From an uncultured Oscillospiraceae bacterium (lineage in GTDB: Bacteria > Bacillota > Clostridia > Oscillospirales > Ruminococcaceae): a stretch of 57,978 nucleotides of DNA. The position numbers were made by a program, and so were the translations under genes. Where the stretch lies: assembly GCA_904396495.1 (NCBI GenBank), contig CAJFOJ010000031.1:1-57978 (forward strand). The letters run 5' to 3'. The first letter of the stretch is position 1. Every line of letters starts with the position of its first letter. The notes beneath the pieces were generated by a model. That model saw only the letters and a list, made by a program, of their open reading frames with translations, had not been told where the DNA came from and searched no databases. Shown in pieces: positions 31,188 through 40,084 of this stretch.

Positions 31188-31817
31188 ATGGCAGATGTGA
31201 AAGCGCTTGGCGAGCGCATCAAACAGAGAAGGAAGGAATTAAAGCTCACGCTGCAGGATGTAGCGGACAACGTCGGCGTGACGAAATCCACCATCCAGCG
31301 CTATGAAACAGGAAAAATCGGCACCCCCAAGCTGCCCGTCATCCAAGCCATCGCACGGGCGCTGACGGTGAACCCCGCCTGGCTTGTGGGAAAGAGCGAA
31401 AAGATGCTTCCATCAGCGTCAAGCGCCACATCGCTCGCGCTGGAGAAGCTCCCGCTGTTGAAGCTGTCGCCCGCAGGGGTGTACGAATGCGGGGATGAAG
31501 GTTTCCCGAAATTTGAGGAATACGGAGGCGGGAACGCGGACTTCTGCATGAAGATGTCGGGGGACAGCATGATTGGCGCCCGGATTTACGACGGGGACAT
31601 CGTCTTTGTCAAGCGGCAGGACGACGTGGAAGACGGCGAACTAGCCGCAGTGCTCATCGACGGGGAGGTCATGCTCAAACGGGTCTACAAGCTAGGCGAC
31701 CGAGTGCAGCTGCGGTCGGAAAACCCCGCTTATTCTCCCGTCATGGTCGAAGGGGAAGATTGGGAGAAGGTGCAGATACTGGGCAAGGCGGTGGCCTTCC
31801 AAAGCGGCCTTAAATAA
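31188..31817 (+). CDS. Prophage repressor: HTH plus S24 (LexA/CI-like) autoprotease domain (209 aa)
   Basis: Residues ~5-65 are an XRE-type helix-turn-helix (LGERIKQRRKELKLTLQDVADNVGVTKSTIQRYETGKIG). The C-terminal half is a peptidase S24 domain with nucleophile S127 (MSGDSMIG) and general base K164 (VMLKRVY), and an A96-G97 pair that fits the self-cleavage site. AAGGAGG-like sequence (GAAAGAAGG) lies upstream of the ATG. It maintains lysogeny and is presumably cleaved on RecA activation. Divergent from the Cro-like gene. Apparently functional. Confidence 0.93.
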   Translation: MADVKALGERIKQRRKELKLTLQDVADNVGVTKSTIQRYETGKIGTPKLPVIQAIARALTVNPAWLVGKSEKMLPSASSATSLALEKLPLLKLSPAGVYECGDEGFPKFEEYGGGNADFCMKMSGDSMIGARIYDGDIVFVKRQDDVEDGELAAVLIDGEVMLKRVYKLGDRVQLRSENPAYSPVMVEGEDWEKVQILGKAVAFQSGLK

Positions 31818-31825
31818 GGCATGAC

Positions 31826-31854
31826 GACCGGCAAACAGCCGGTTTTGTTGTTTT
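31826..31854 (+). terminator. Terminator after the repressor gene
   Basis: CCGGC-AAACA-GCCGG followed by TTTTGTTGTTTT, nine bases after the repressor stop. Confidence 0.8.
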
Positions 31855-32110
31855 CCCGCATAAAGGGTGGCCTTTCGCCACCTTGAGCGGTGAATTTTCC
31901 CGCATAGACGGTCGGCCTTCTACGGAATTTTATCCGCAACTGGCCCTATCCCCTGTGCGATTCCTATTTTGCCACTGCATTTGATGATTAATAGGGCCTT
32001 TTGCCTCACTTAAAGGGATGTGACCGCGCTCCTGACAGACGATCTCCTCTGTCCGTCCGTTTTTATAACCCCGCTCAGAAATTCTCCATGATAAATTCAC
32101 AATTCCATGC
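31855..32110. other. Probable right end of the prophage; no integrase or att site identified
   Basis: TTTTCCCGCATA occurs twice (31851-31864 and 31895-31908), each followed by a short GGYSGGCC-type hairpin. No tRNA and no recombinase lie here. The phage-host junction is inferred only because genes to the right are chromosomal in type and lie on the opposite strand. Confidence 0.35.
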
Positions 32111-32134
32111 TATACTCCAGCAAGGTGATTGTTT

Positions 32135-32803
32135 ATGAAAAGCATTTTAATCGTGGAAGACGAACCGGATATTCAGGAGCTGCTCTGCGCGTACCTGCGG
32201 GACGCCGGCTACAAAACCGCCGTAGCGGGAGACGGGGTAATAGCCCTGACCCTCTTTCAGTCTGAGCCCTTTGACCTTATTTTACTGGACATCATGCTGC
32301 CAAAAATCGACGGTTTCGGGGTCTGCGAACTCATCCGCCAGCGGTCTCAGGTACCCATCCTGATGCTCACGGCCCTGGACGGGGAATCAGAGCAGCTGCG
32401 CGGCTTTGGCCTGGACATCGACGACTATGTGGTAAAGCCCTTCTCCATGCCGGTGCTGTTGGAAAAGATCCGGGTGATCCTCCGCCGGAGCGCCGGGACA
32501 GAGGAGGAAAGCTGCTTGTGCTATCGCGACCTGGTAATCCGGCCGGACGCCAGGGAAGTGGAGCTTGAGGGCCGCCGACTGGAGCTGACCGCCCGGGAAT
32601 TTGAGCTGCTCTACACCTTTCTGTCGGCGCCCGGCCGGGTATTTACCCGGGAGATGCTGCTGGCCAAGCTGTGGGGCTATGATTTTTACGGTGACGAGCG
32701 GGTGGTGGACAGCCACATCAAAAACCTCCGCCACAAGCTCAATCGGGACTATATCGAAACGGTGAGGGGGGTGGGCTACCGTGCTGCGAAGGAAACTCGC
32801 TGA
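32135..32803 (+). CDS. OmpR-family response regulator (222 aa)
   Basis: The ATG at 32135 follows AAGGTGA; an ATG two codons earlier (32129) is less well placed. The receiver domain has the acidic pocket E8-D9, phosphoacceptor D52 (LILLDIMLP), T/A switch and K101-like VVKPF. The DNA-binding winged helix starts near 125 (..RDLVIRPDAREVELEGRRLELTAREFELLYTFLSAPGRVFTREMLLAKLWGYDFYGDERVVDSHIKNLRHKL). The kinase gene starts inside it. TATACT at 32111 may be its -10. Probable control of the ABC exporter downstream. Confidence 0.93.
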   Translation: MKSILIVEDEPDIQELLCAYLRDAGYKTAVAGDGVIALTLFQSEPFDLILLDIMLPKIDGFGVCELIRQRSQVPILMLTALDGESEQLRGFGLDIDDYVVKPFSMPVLLEKIRVILRRSAGTEEESCLCYRDLVIRPDAREVELEGRRLELTAREFELLYTFLSAPGRVFTREMLLAKLWGYDFYGDERVVDSHIKNLRHKLNRDYIETVRGVGYRAAKETR

Positions 32804-34271
32804 AAGCCTGACCGCCCGCATTTTTCTCATGACCACCCTCATCCTGCTTTGCGCGGGGGGCATTACCTTCGGCTTCATCGCCTGGGCCACCCCCATCACC
32901 TACACTGCCGTGCTGAGCGACGATTTGGCGCGGCAGGTAAACGCGCTGGTGGATGAGCTGGCGGACACCACCTTTGAGAACTGCGGGCCCGTGCTGGACG
33001 CCTTTCTCCGCGATTCCGGGGCAGACGCCATGCTGGTGGGCCCCGACGGACAGATTGCCGACACCGGCTCCCAATTCGCCATCCAGCCGGTGTTTGAGGA
33101 CAGCGGGGCAGTCACATCGCCCGGATATACCGTCGGGAGGGGTTCCGCCGTCACCTACGCCACCGAGGCAGGTGACAATGGGGACGCGGTGACCGTCACC
33201 ACTTCTCAGCAGGCTACCATCACCGCCGACGTGCGTTTTGCCGACCAGGATAGCCTTTACACCCTCTATGTCACCCCCCGGATAGAGGCGGAGAATTTGG
33301 CGGTGCAGGCCCTCTGCCAGATGGCGCCGTTGCTGCTTTTGGTATTGCTGACCTTTTCACTGCTGAGTGCGCTGGCCTATTCCCGGTATATCACCCGCCC
33401 CATCGTGCGTCTGAGCGGCATTGCCGGCAAGATGGCCAAGCTGGACTTCAACTGGACGTGTCCGGAACAGCGGCGGGACGAGATCGGCAAATTGGGCCGC
33501 AGTTTAAATGAGATGTCCCATCGGCTGTCCGCCGCATTAACAGAGTTAGAGGCTGCCAACCGCTCCCTGCTGGGGGAGGTGGAGCGGGAGCGGGAGCTGG
33601 ACCGCCAGCGGATGGAATTTTTCTCCGCGGCCTCCCACGAGCTGAAGACGCCGATCACCATTTTAAAGGGGCAGATCACGGGGATGCTGGAGGGGGTAGA
33701 TGTCTACCGGGATCGGGACAAATACCTCCTGCGCTCTCTCCAGGTCACCGGCCGGATGGAAAAGCTCATCCGGGAGATGCTGGCCATTTCCCGGATGGAA
33801 TCGGGCGCTACCCCCGCCGAACAGGAGCCGGTGGATCTGTCCGCCCTGCTTGAGCGGCAGATTAACCTGGACGCCGAACTGTTTCACCAGCACGGGCAGC
33901 GCCTGGTATCCGACCTGACGCCAGGGATTATCGTGACCGGGGCCCCATCCCTGCTGGGGAAAGCTGTCGGGAACTTGCTTTCCAACGCCGCCCTCTATTC
34001 TCCGGAGGGCGCCGAAATCCGCGTGTGGTGCGGCCTGATTGCGGGGAGCCCCTCCCTGACAGTGGAAAACACTGGCGCACAGATCGGCGAGGAGGCCCTT
34101 CCCCACCTCTTTGAAGCGTTCTACCGAGAGGAAGTCTCCCGCAACCGCAGCACCGGCGGAAGCGGCCTGGGCCTCTACCTGGTTCGGATGATTTTGAAGC
34201 GGCACGGGGCGACTTGTACAATTGAAAATACCGAGGATGGAGTGCGTGCGACGGCGCGTTTTCCAGCTTAA
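32781..34271 (+). CDS. Sensor histidine kinase (496 aa)
   Basis: A GTG start at 32781, 23 bases inside the regulator gene, with GAGGGGGG upstream. TM1 lies at ~13-37 and TM2 at ~175-200, enclosing an extracellular sensor of ~140 residues. Then come a HAMP domain (YITRPIVRLSGIAGKMAKLDF), HisKA with H286 (SAASHELKTPITILKGQ) and HATPase boxes N (NLLSNAALYSP), a shortened G1-like region and the GSGLGLYLVRMI G2. It autophosphorylates and passes phosphate to the adjacent regulator. The signal is unknown; cell-envelope stress is likely given the neighbouring exporter. Confidence 0.93.
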   Translation: MLRRKLAESLTARIFLMTTLILLCAGGITFGFIAWATPITYTAVLSDDLARQVNALVDELADTTFENCGPVLDAFLRDSGADAMLVGPDGQIADTGSQFAIQPVFEDSGAVTSPGYTVGRGSAVTYATEAGDNGDAVTVTTSQQATITADVRFADQDSLYTLYVTPRIEAENLAVQALCQMAPLLLLVLLTFSLLSALAYSRYITRPIVRLSGIAGKMAKLDFNWTCPEQRRDEIGKLGRSLNEMSHRLSAALTELEAANRSLLGEVERERELDRQRMEFFSAASHELKTPITILKGQITGMLEGVDVYRDRDKYLLRSLQVTGRMEKLIREMLAISRMESGATPAEQEPVDLSALLERQINLDAELFHQHGQRLVSDLTPGIIVTGAPSLLGKAVGNLLSNAALYSPEGAEIRVWCGLIAGSPSLTVENTGAQIGEEALPHLFEAFYREEVSRNRSTGGSGLGLYLVRMILKRHGATCTIENTEDGVRATARFPA

Positions 34272-34358
34272 CCTTTTGGGGCGGCCTTTGCACGGGGAAT
34301 ATGGCGAGGTTGCAAGCAGAAAGGGAAAACCGTTATGCTGCTGAAAGGAATCAAACCG

Positions 34359-34799
34359 ATGAATATACAAGAGCTAAACATGGAAAACATCGAAGAAATT
34401 AAACGACTCATGGTCGCTATTTTTTCGGGAGAGCCGTGGAACGACAGTTGGACCGATGGACAACTCCACGCATATATCTCTCAATTGATTGGAAATCAGA
34501 ATTCCTTGTCTTTTGGCGTGTACAGAGACGGGGCGTTAATTGGACTTGCACTGGGCAAAATAAAAAGCTGGTATGAGGGAACGGAATATTGGGTGGACGA
34601 ATTCGGCATTCTTCCTGAAATGCAGCAAAGCGGGATTGGCTCTGCGTTCATAAGGGAGATCGAAAAAACGTTGGCAACAAGGGGGATCTCCTATATTGTA
34701 CTGTTGACCGAAAAGAATCTACCTGCATACGATTTTTATAAGAAAAACGGTTTTGAAGAAAAAGAGGAAACCGTTTTCTTTGCGAAGGCAATTGACTAA
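34359..34799 (+). CDS. GNAT-family N-acetyltransferase (146 aa)
   Basis: I chose the ATG at 34359 (MNIQELNMENIEEIKRLMVAIFSGEPW) because AAAGGAATC precedes it. Motif A is V..FGILPEMQQSGIGSAFI (Q/R-x-x-G-x-G/A acetyl-CoA loop), followed by the ..IVLLTEKNLPAYDFYKKNGFEEKEETVFFAK ending typical of small-molecule acetyltransferases of the aminoglycoside type. Base composition is markedly lower in GC than the two-component genes before it, which suggests separate acquisition. Substrate unknown. Confidence 0.88.
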   Translation: MNIQELNMENIEEIKRLMVAIFSGEPWNDSWTDGQLHAYISQLIGNQNSLSFGVYRDGALIGLALGKIKSWYEGTEYWVDEFGILPEMQQSGIGSAFIREIEKTLATRGISYIVLLTEKNLPAYDFYKKNGFEEKEETVFFAKAID

Positions 34800-34834
34800 A
34801 CCGGAACAACACTGTGTGTACACCAAAAACCTGC

Positions 34835-34871
34835 AAAATCAGCATGTCTACGAGGACATGCTGATTTTGTT
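34835..34871 (+). terminator. Intrinsic terminator after the acetyltransferase gene
   Basis: AAAATCAGCATGTC and GACATGCTGATTTT form a 14-bp stem with a short loop and flanking A/T runs, so it can work in both directions. Confidence 0.85.
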
Positions 34872-34976
34872 ATGTTTATGCCACTCATCTCCACACAAAC
34901 CACATATCAGCTCCAACTTTCCTCCACATGCCCCTGGTATCCTTTTACTATCCCAAACAGAAAGGAACCAGGCAAT

Positions 34977-35837
34977 ATGGAAATCAACATCCAGAATATC
35001 AGCATGACCTACCCCAACGGGAAACAGGCCCTCAAGGACCTGAGCTTCGATCTGCACACCCCCAGCCTCATCGGCCTCCTAGGGCCAAACGGCGCGGGAA
35101 AGTCCACCCTGATGAAGCTGCTGGTAGCCGCTTTGCTGCCCACCTCCGGCTCCATACTGGTGGACGGCCTTCCCTTGGCCAAAACAGACCGATTGCTGAA
35201 AACCCGGCTGGGTTATCTGCCCCAGGACTTTGGCCTATTCGACGAACTCACCGTGGCGCAATTTTTAGACTACATGGCGGCCCTAAAGGGGCTGCGCGAC
35301 CCCAAATCCGCCATTAGGAAGGCAATCCGAGTCGTCAACCTGGAAAAAAAGGCCAAATCGAAGATCCGCACCCTCTCCGGCGGCCAGCGCCAGCGGGTAG
35401 GGATCGCCCAAGCCCTGCTGGGCGATCCCCCCTTGCTGATTTTCGACGAGCCGACGGTGGGGCTGGACCCGGAGGAACGCATCCACTTCCGCAATCTGTT
35501 CTCCCAGGCAGCTCAAAATCGTCTGGTACTGCTGTCCACCCACATCATCGAGGACGTCCAGTCGGTATGTAACCAGCTTGTGGTCATCGACCGGGGCAGG
35601 GTTCTGTTCACCGGCACGCCGGCCGCCCTCATCGAGGCTGCCTCCGGCCATGTGGGGGCCTTTTGGGAGCAAGAAGCCGCCCAGGAAGATGGATTGCACA
35701 TCACCGCCCGTGTCAACACCAGCGGAGGCATCCGGTGCCGCGCGGTGGCGGACGTTCTCCCGCCCTACGCCCAGCAGGAGGAACCCACCCTGGAGGATGC
35801 CTACCTCTATCTCATCTCAAGGGAGGCGGTGCAATGA
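34977..35837 (+). CDS. ABC transporter ATP-binding protein (286 aa)
   Basis: ATG at 34977 has GAAAGGAACC upstream. MEINIQNISMTYPNGKQALKDLSFDLHTP leads into Walker A GPNGAGKST, Q-loop (LPQDFGLFDELTVAQFL), signature LSGGQRQRVGIAQAL, Walker B LLIFDEPT and H-loop STHIIEDVQ. The C-terminal ~70 residues are an accessory domain as in exporters of the BcrA/CcmA-like DRA class. It probably exports peptides or lipid-linked compounds with the next two membrane proteins. The stop overlaps the next start (ATGA). Confidence 0.95.
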   Translation: MEINIQNISMTYPNGKQALKDLSFDLHTPSLIGLLGPNGAGKSTLMKLLVAALLPTSGSILVDGLPLAKTDRLLKTRLGYLPQDFGLFDELTVAQFLDYMAALKGLRDPKSAIRKAIRVVNLEKKAKSKIRTLSGGQRQRVGIAQALLGDPPLLIFDEPTVGLDPEERIHFRNLFSQAAQNRLVLLSTHIIEDVQSVCNQLVVIDRGRVLFTGTPAALIEAASGHVGAFWEQEAAQEDGLHITARVNTSGGIRCRAVADVLPPYAQQEEPTLEDAYLYLISREAVQ

Positions 35838-38023
35838 AAACGATCCGGCTCTTTCCCCTGGAACTGAGGCGGCTCTTACAAAGCCGCCTGACCTGGCTTA
35901 TTGCCCTGTTGGCAGTGCTGTCCCCTCTTGCAGGGCTTACCCTTTACAAACCGGCCACCGCCGGCACCATGCTCTCCAACTATCTTGCAAATCCCGCCAT
36001 CGCCGGCGGCGTAGCGGGCGGCATCCTGTTCGGCCTGCTCACCGTGTTTGAGCTGAACCGGGCCGCCCGCAGCCGGGTGGACGTGCTGGTGGACGCAGCG
36101 GTCTCTCCTATGAGCATGGCCTTGGTGCGGCTGCTGGCCCTGATGGCGGCTTCGCTGCTGACGCTGGGCCTCACCATGCTGGTTTGGACCCCCGTCAGTT
36201 GGGCGCTGATCGGCTCTGTCTTTGGGGGCGTGGACTATCTTTTGGCATACCTTTTATTGATGGGGCCTGCTCTCCCGTTGGGCGTGTTGGCCGCTGCCTC
36301 CGCCTACCAGTTCACCCGCCGGGCTGACCTGTCCCTGGTGCTCTTTGCCGCCTTTGCTGCCCTGAGCCTGACCGTTTGGGCAGACGACTGGCAGCTTTGC
36401 TGGCTCAACCCCTGTGTCTGGGCGCTGTCCGACGACTTTTCCAATTTCCGGCTGTTCCGTTCGGTGGCTTATATGCGCCTTAGTTGGCTGGCGGCGCTGG
36501 CCGGGGTGTGGGGGCTGTCCTATCTCTGTATCCGCCAGTACGGAAAGGGGCTCTTTGGCTCCCTGGCGCGCAATCTGCGGCGGGCCTACCGACCGGTTAT
36601 TGCACTGCTGTTGCTAGCCTGTTCGGTCGCAGCCTACGCCGCCCAACCCATGGTGGATCAGAGCAACTTGGACCAGACGGCTATGTCATTCTACGAGCTG
36701 CCCTACCTGGAAGGCGTCACCTGCTCCCAACGCACCGCCCAGGTCTACCCGGACACCAACGCCGGCACCGTCACAGGCAGGGCCACCTACCGGTTTCAAA
36801 ACGTTTCTGGCCAGGCTCAGACAGTTGCATTGGGCATCAACCCCGGTTACACCATTTCCTCCGTCCAGGCAAACGGCGCGGACCTGCCCTTCTCGGTAGG
36901 GGACTACCAGGAGTACAACGAGGCCATGCTACAGGCCACCATTCCGGCGGAGGAAGAGGTGGAATTGACAGTGGAGTACAGTGGCTTCCCCCAAGAGGAT
37001 CGCAACACCTCCACCATGCAGGGGCGCAAAGAGATCAGCCCGGAATACCTCTGCCTGGAAAACGCAGCTCTGTCTCCCCGGCTGATGAATGTGTTACCGG
37101 ACGAGGGAATGTACCCTGCCACCATCGAAATCACCCTGCCCAGCTCGATGACCGCCATCCCCTTCGGCACAAGCGAGGCAAAAGTGGTTTCCGAGCATCA
37201 GGATGGGACGGCCACCTGGCGCTATGAGGACAACGGCACAGGCGGCATCCTCTACGCCGGCGACTACATCCGGCAGGACATTGAGGCCGGGGGCCTCACC
37301 ATCCAGTTTTACTACGGGCGCAAGCACCAATCCGTCATGGAAGCCGCCAGGGCGGTAGACGCAGTGAAAGCGGTAGTGGACTACTGCACCAAACACTACG
37401 GAGCCCTATCCTTCGGCACGGGAGGCGCCCTCAAACTCATCCAGAGCCGGGTTTCCGGCGGTGGTTACGCCACCGCTGGGGCCAGCCTCCTAGACGAGGC
37501 GGACTTTACCGCCGCCAACTTGAGCGACAGCGGCAAAGGCGCCATCCCCGGCGAGGTGATGATCCACGAGCTGGTCCACCAGTGGTGGGGCCTGGGGAAT
37601 ATGTTTGACACATCCGACGACACCAGCCCCTGGTCGGCGGAGGGCCTGACCGTCTACACCACCTACCGCATCGTCAAAGCACTCTACGGCGAGGACTACG
37701 CCCGGGAACACTACGTGGATCAGTGGCAGCAATCGGTGGACGATTACTATCTGAATTTCTACGTCCGCCACCCGGAATACCTGGCATCGTTGCCGGAGGA
37801 CAAACAGCTTCCCATCACAAACAGCCTGACCTATGTGCGGCAATACTGCGAGATGCCACTGAAGATTCTGAAAGCCGAAGCTCTGGTAGGCGGCGAAGAG
37901 GCCATGGATGCAATTTTAAGCCGCCTGTTTAACCGGGAACTGGACCCCGCCTATCCCTATTTGACCTATGGGGAATTTTTGGACGCCTGCGGGCTGACAG
38001 AGGAGGATTTAAATCTTGGATAA
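35834..38023 (+). CDS. ABC-2 permease fused to an extracytoplasmic M1-like metallopeptidase (729 aa)
   Basis: Residues ~1-280 hold about seven membrane segments of an ABC-2 permease (e.g. LTWLIALLAVLSPLAGLTL, ALPLGVLAAASAYQF, PVIALLLLACSVAAYAA). From ~295 on there is an M1-aminopeptidase-like region: a beta domain, then GEVMIHELVHQWWGLG with zinc motif HELVH starting at H578 and a downstream glutamate in SAEGL. The spacing HEXXH-20-E is two residues longer than the usual 18. The peptidase would lie outside the cell. Fused ABC-M1 permeases occur in Firmicutes next to two-component systems. Substrate unknown. Confidence 0.87.
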   Translation: MKTIRLFPLELRRLLQSRLTWLIALLAVLSPLAGLTLYKPATAGTMLSNYLANPAIAGGVAGGILFGLLTVFELNRAARSRVDVLVDAAVSPMSMALVRLLALMAASLLTLGLTMLVWTPVSWALIGSVFGGVDYLLAYLLLMGPALPLGVLAAASAYQFTRRADLSLVLFAAFAALSLTVWADDWQLCWLNPCVWALSDDFSNFRLFRSVAYMRLSWLAALAGVWGLSYLCIRQYGKGLFGSLARNLRRAYRPVIALLLLACSVAAYAAQPMVDQSNLDQTAMSFYELPYLEGVTCSQRTAQVYPDTNAGTVTGRATYRFQNVSGQAQTVALGINPGYTISSVQANGADLPFSVGDYQEYNEAMLQATIPAEEEVELTVEYSGFPQEDRNTSTMQGRKEISPEYLCLENAALSPRLMNVLPDEGMYPATIEITLPSSMTAIPFGTSEAKVVSEHQDGTATWRYEDNGTGGILYAGDYIRQDIEAGGLTIQFYYGRKHQSVMEAARAVDAVKAVVDYCTKHYGALSFGTGGALKLIQSRVSGGGYATAGASLLDEADFTAANLSDSGKGAIPGEVMIHELVHQWWGLGNMFDTSDDTSPWSAEGLTVYTTYRIVKALYGEDYAREHYVDQWQQSVDDYYLNFYVRHPEYLASLPEDKQLPITNSLTYVRQYCEMPLKILKAEALVGGEEAMDAILSRLFNRELDPAYPYLTYGEFLDACGLTEEDLNLG

Positions 38024-38780
38024 GATATTTTTCTACGAGTGTAAGCGGCTCATCTGGAACAAATTTTTCTTTGGGCTTTTATTGACGCTTTTGTTTTATG
38101 GCTGGCAGGTATTGAGCAGCGTGACTATCCTCGGGGTGTCCCACACCGCCCCCTTCTCCCCCTGGAGCTTCGGGGATTACCTAAGCCGGATGATCCCCCT
38201 GCTCTGGATTGGCGCCTTGTTTTTTCTGACCTTTTTCACCTCGTCAAAGGCCCGGCGAGCGGCGGTACTCACCGACGTCGCACAGCTGTCCCCGCGGCGA
38301 TACGCCCTAGCCCGCTGCGCCGCCGCACTGACGGGGACCGGATTGCTGGCGCTTTTTTGCCTCATGGAAGCCGCCCTTTTTTACGGCCGCTACTTTGGCT
38401 GGTACGGATGGGGGGAGCTGCTCGCCCCGATCCTAATCACGCTGATCCCTCCCCTGGTGTTCGCTTTGGGGAGCGGCTGGCTGCTGGGGAAGATCCGGCC
38501 CTGGCTTGTCTACCTGTGGATGCTAATCCCCTTTGTGTGGATGATCCTTCCGCTGCCGGAAGCCCTGAGTCTCTGGAACGGCAGCTTTTTCACCAACTAC
38601 CCCTCAGTGCTGGGGACGCTGGATCCGGCGTTCACCATGCCGCAGGCCGCCCTCTTGGCGCAGTGCGGCCTGCTGGCGGCTGGCGCTTGCCTGTTGGTCC
38701 TTTTCCCGGGAAAAAACGGGAGCTCTGGCATCCACCGAGGAAAGGTACAAAATAAAAGGGCCGAAAACAAGGCGCCCTGA
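38016..38780 (+). CDS. ABC-2 type permease subunit (254 aa)
   Basis: TTG start at 38016, with GGAGG nine bases upstream, overlapping the peptidase-permease by 8 bases. MDKIFFYECKRLIWNKFFFGLLLTLLFYGW is the typical ABC-2 permease opening: basic cytoplasmic start and then TM1. Five more hydrophobic segments follow (LLWIGALFFLTFF, LTGTGLLALFCLMEA, LLAPILITLIPPLVF, LVYLWMLIPFVWMILPL, LLAQCGLLAAGACLLVLF). The basic tail is cytoplasmic. It completes a three-gene exporter with the ATPase and M1-permease. Confidence 0.86.
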   Translation: MDKIFFYECKRLIWNKFFFGLLLTLLFYGWQVLSSVTILGVSHTAPFSPWSFGDYLSRMIPLLWIGALFFLTFFTSSKARRAAVLTDVAQLSPRRYALARCAAALTGTGLLALFCLMEAALFYGRYFGWYGWGELLAPILITLIPPLVFALGSGWLLGKIRPWLVYLWMLIPFVWMILPLPEALSLWNGSFFTNYPSVLGTLDPAFTMPQAALLAQCGLLAAGACLLVLFPGKNGSSGIHRGKVQNKRAENKAP

Positions 38781-38816
38781 TTTCAGATTCTGCAAAATTC
38801 CGTCCACATTTGGTTA

Positions 38817-38845
38817 CATATCCGTCCACTCCCCCGCATATACAT
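38817..38845 (+). promoter_or_regulatory. Possible sigma-E-type sporulation promoter of spoIIID
   Basis: CATAT at 38817-38821 and CATATACAT at 38837-38845, 15 bases apart, resemble mother-cell sigma-E sites (ATA at -35, CATA..T at -10). In Bacillus spoIIID is sigma-E dependent. The match is loose. Confidence 0.4.
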
Positions 38846-38879
38846 TACCAAAGTAATCACAAATAAGAAGGTGCTGACT

Positions 38880-39146
38880 TTGAATGGCAATGCGTGGGAC
38901 AGAAGCGTACAACTAGCCGAATATATCATCGAAAACAATTCGACGGTGCGGGCAACCGCCAAAATATTCGGGATTTCCAAATCGACGGTACATAAAGATT
39001 TGACCGAGCGCCTGAAGAAGGTGAACCCCCAGCTATACAAACAGGTGCGGAAGGTCCTGGACGTCAACAAACAGGAGCGCCACATCCGCGGGGGCCTTGC
39101 CACCAAGCACAAATATGAAGCCGAACGGGAGCTCCAGCACGCTTAA
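38880..39146 (+). CDS. spoIIID: Sporulation regulator SpoIIID (88 aa)
   Basis: I chose TTG at 38880, seven bases after AAGGTG; a GTG at 38871 is alternative. WDRSVQLAEYIIENNSTVRATAKIFGISKSTVHKDLTERLKKVNPQLYKQVRKVLDVNKQERHIRGGLATKHKYE aligns along its whole length with Bacillus SpoIIID, including the HTH ..TVRATAKIFGISKSTVHKDLTERL and the RH.RGG.ATK.KY basic tail. It is the mother-cell transcription factor acting between sigma-E and sigma-K, and its presence shows an endospore former. Confidence 0.96.
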   Translation: MNGNAWDRSVQLAEYIIENNSTVRATAKIFGISKSTVHKDLTERLKKVNPQLYKQVRKVLDVNKQERHIRGGLATKHKYEAERELQHA

Positions 39147-39151
39147 AACAA

Positions 39152-39214
39152 AAAAATGCGCCTTGTTTCAAAAGGACGGAAAAAACCGCTCCTTTTTACT
39201 CAGGGCGCATTTTT
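39152..39214 (+). terminator. Intrinsic terminator after spoIIID
   Basis: AAAAATGCGCC pairs with GGGCGCATTTTT across an inner AGGA/TCCT stem. Both flanks are A/T runs, so it also serves the convergent pcp gene. Confidence 0.82.
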
Positions 39215-39230
39215 CTCTTTTCGCCGCCGA

Positions 39231-39830
39231 TTATCCGCCGAAAATCCCCAGTCCTGCCTCCAGCCCCCTTAAAATCTCTGAGACATCCATCCCCGCTTCC
39301 CGGTGGCGGACGTCCTGCCCCCGAAGATAGGGCAGGTGGACGAACAAAGCGCCGAAATGCCCTCCTTTCCCCGATCGAAGCAGGTGATAGTAAAGGGCGT
39401 TGCACAAAAACGTCCCCGCATCGGTGGAAATCCCGGCGGGGATTCCCTGCCGGCGCACCGCCTCCGCCATCCGATCAATGGGAAGCGCCGTCTCGTAAAC
39501 ATCCGCCCCGCCTTCCAGCGCGACGGCATTGCGGGGCTGTACCCCTTCCCGGTCGGGAATGGGGGCGTCAATGCGGTTGTAGGCCCGCTTCTCAAAGGTG
39601 ATCTCCCGGCAGCTTCCCCGCTGCGCCAGCGCCACCACCACCTGAGGGCCCGCTTTTTCAATCGCCTTGTCCGCCTCCCGCCCGCAACCGGAAAAGGTCC
39701 CCGGAATGAGGGCCGCCTCCGCCCGAACGCCGTCCCCCGAAAGCCGGCGGCACAGCTTTTCCGCCACCTGGCCCGACGGGTCCAGCCGCAGGCTCCCAAT
39801 AGGCTCAAAGGCCAAAAGCAACAGTTTCAT
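39231..39830 (-). CDS. pcp: Pyroglutamyl peptidase I (pyrrolidone carboxyl peptidase, 199 aa)
   Basis: Both active-site signatures of family C15 are present: GSCREITFEKRAYN with catalytic Glu (..TFEK..), and GISTDAGTFLCN with the catalytic Cys. The histidine occurs in LFVHLPY. It removes N-terminal pyroglutamate from peptides in the cytoplasm. I chose ATG at 39830 (MKLLLLAFEPIG) because GAGGGG stands nine bases upstream; the ATG at 39839 abuts that site. FEPIG replaces the more usual FDPFG. Convergent with spoIIID. Confidence 0.93.
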   Translation of the reverse strand: MKLLLLAFEPIGSLRLDPSGQVAEKLCRRLSGDGVRAEAALIPGTFSGCGREADKAIEKAGPQVVVALAQRGSCREITFEKRAYNRIDAPIPDREGVQPRNAVALEGGADVYETALPIDRMAEAVRRQGIPAGISTDAGTFLCNALYYHLLRSGKGGHFGALFVHLPYLRGQDVRHREAGMDVSEILRGLEAGLGIFGG

Positions 39831-39990
39831 CCTATCCATCCCCTCTGCTGGAGTTCCTCCAAGAGGATGCGGCGGGCCTTCCCCGCAAATTGCTCCCCGC
39901 TAAAAAACCCCGGTTTTTCCATCATACCACCGTTTTTTTCAAAAGGCAAACCGGCAGCCCTTCGGGACGGCGCCAAACCCCGACAAAGAA

Positions 39991-40034
39991 ACAGAACCTG
40001 GAGCGGCATCCGCGTCCAGGTTCTGTTTTTGTTT
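39991..40034. terminator. Bidirectional terminator between pcp and the M26 protease gene
   Basis: ACAGAACCTGGA and TCCAGGTTCTGT form a 12-bp stem followed by TTTTGTTTT on the + strand and TTTCTTTG on the minus strand. It lies 50 bases after the protease stop. The rest of 39840-40084 holds no gene. Confidence 0.75.
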
Positions 40035-40084
40035 TGGGGAATCGCCGCCAAGGGTCCATCATCCCCTTTAGGGCGAAAAGCCGT

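Noticed and set aside
31851..31908. Repeated TTTTCCCGCATA as a phage attachment core
   Set aside because: Both copies lie on the same side of the prophage 44 bases apart; an att pair would bracket the element, and no integrase is in view.
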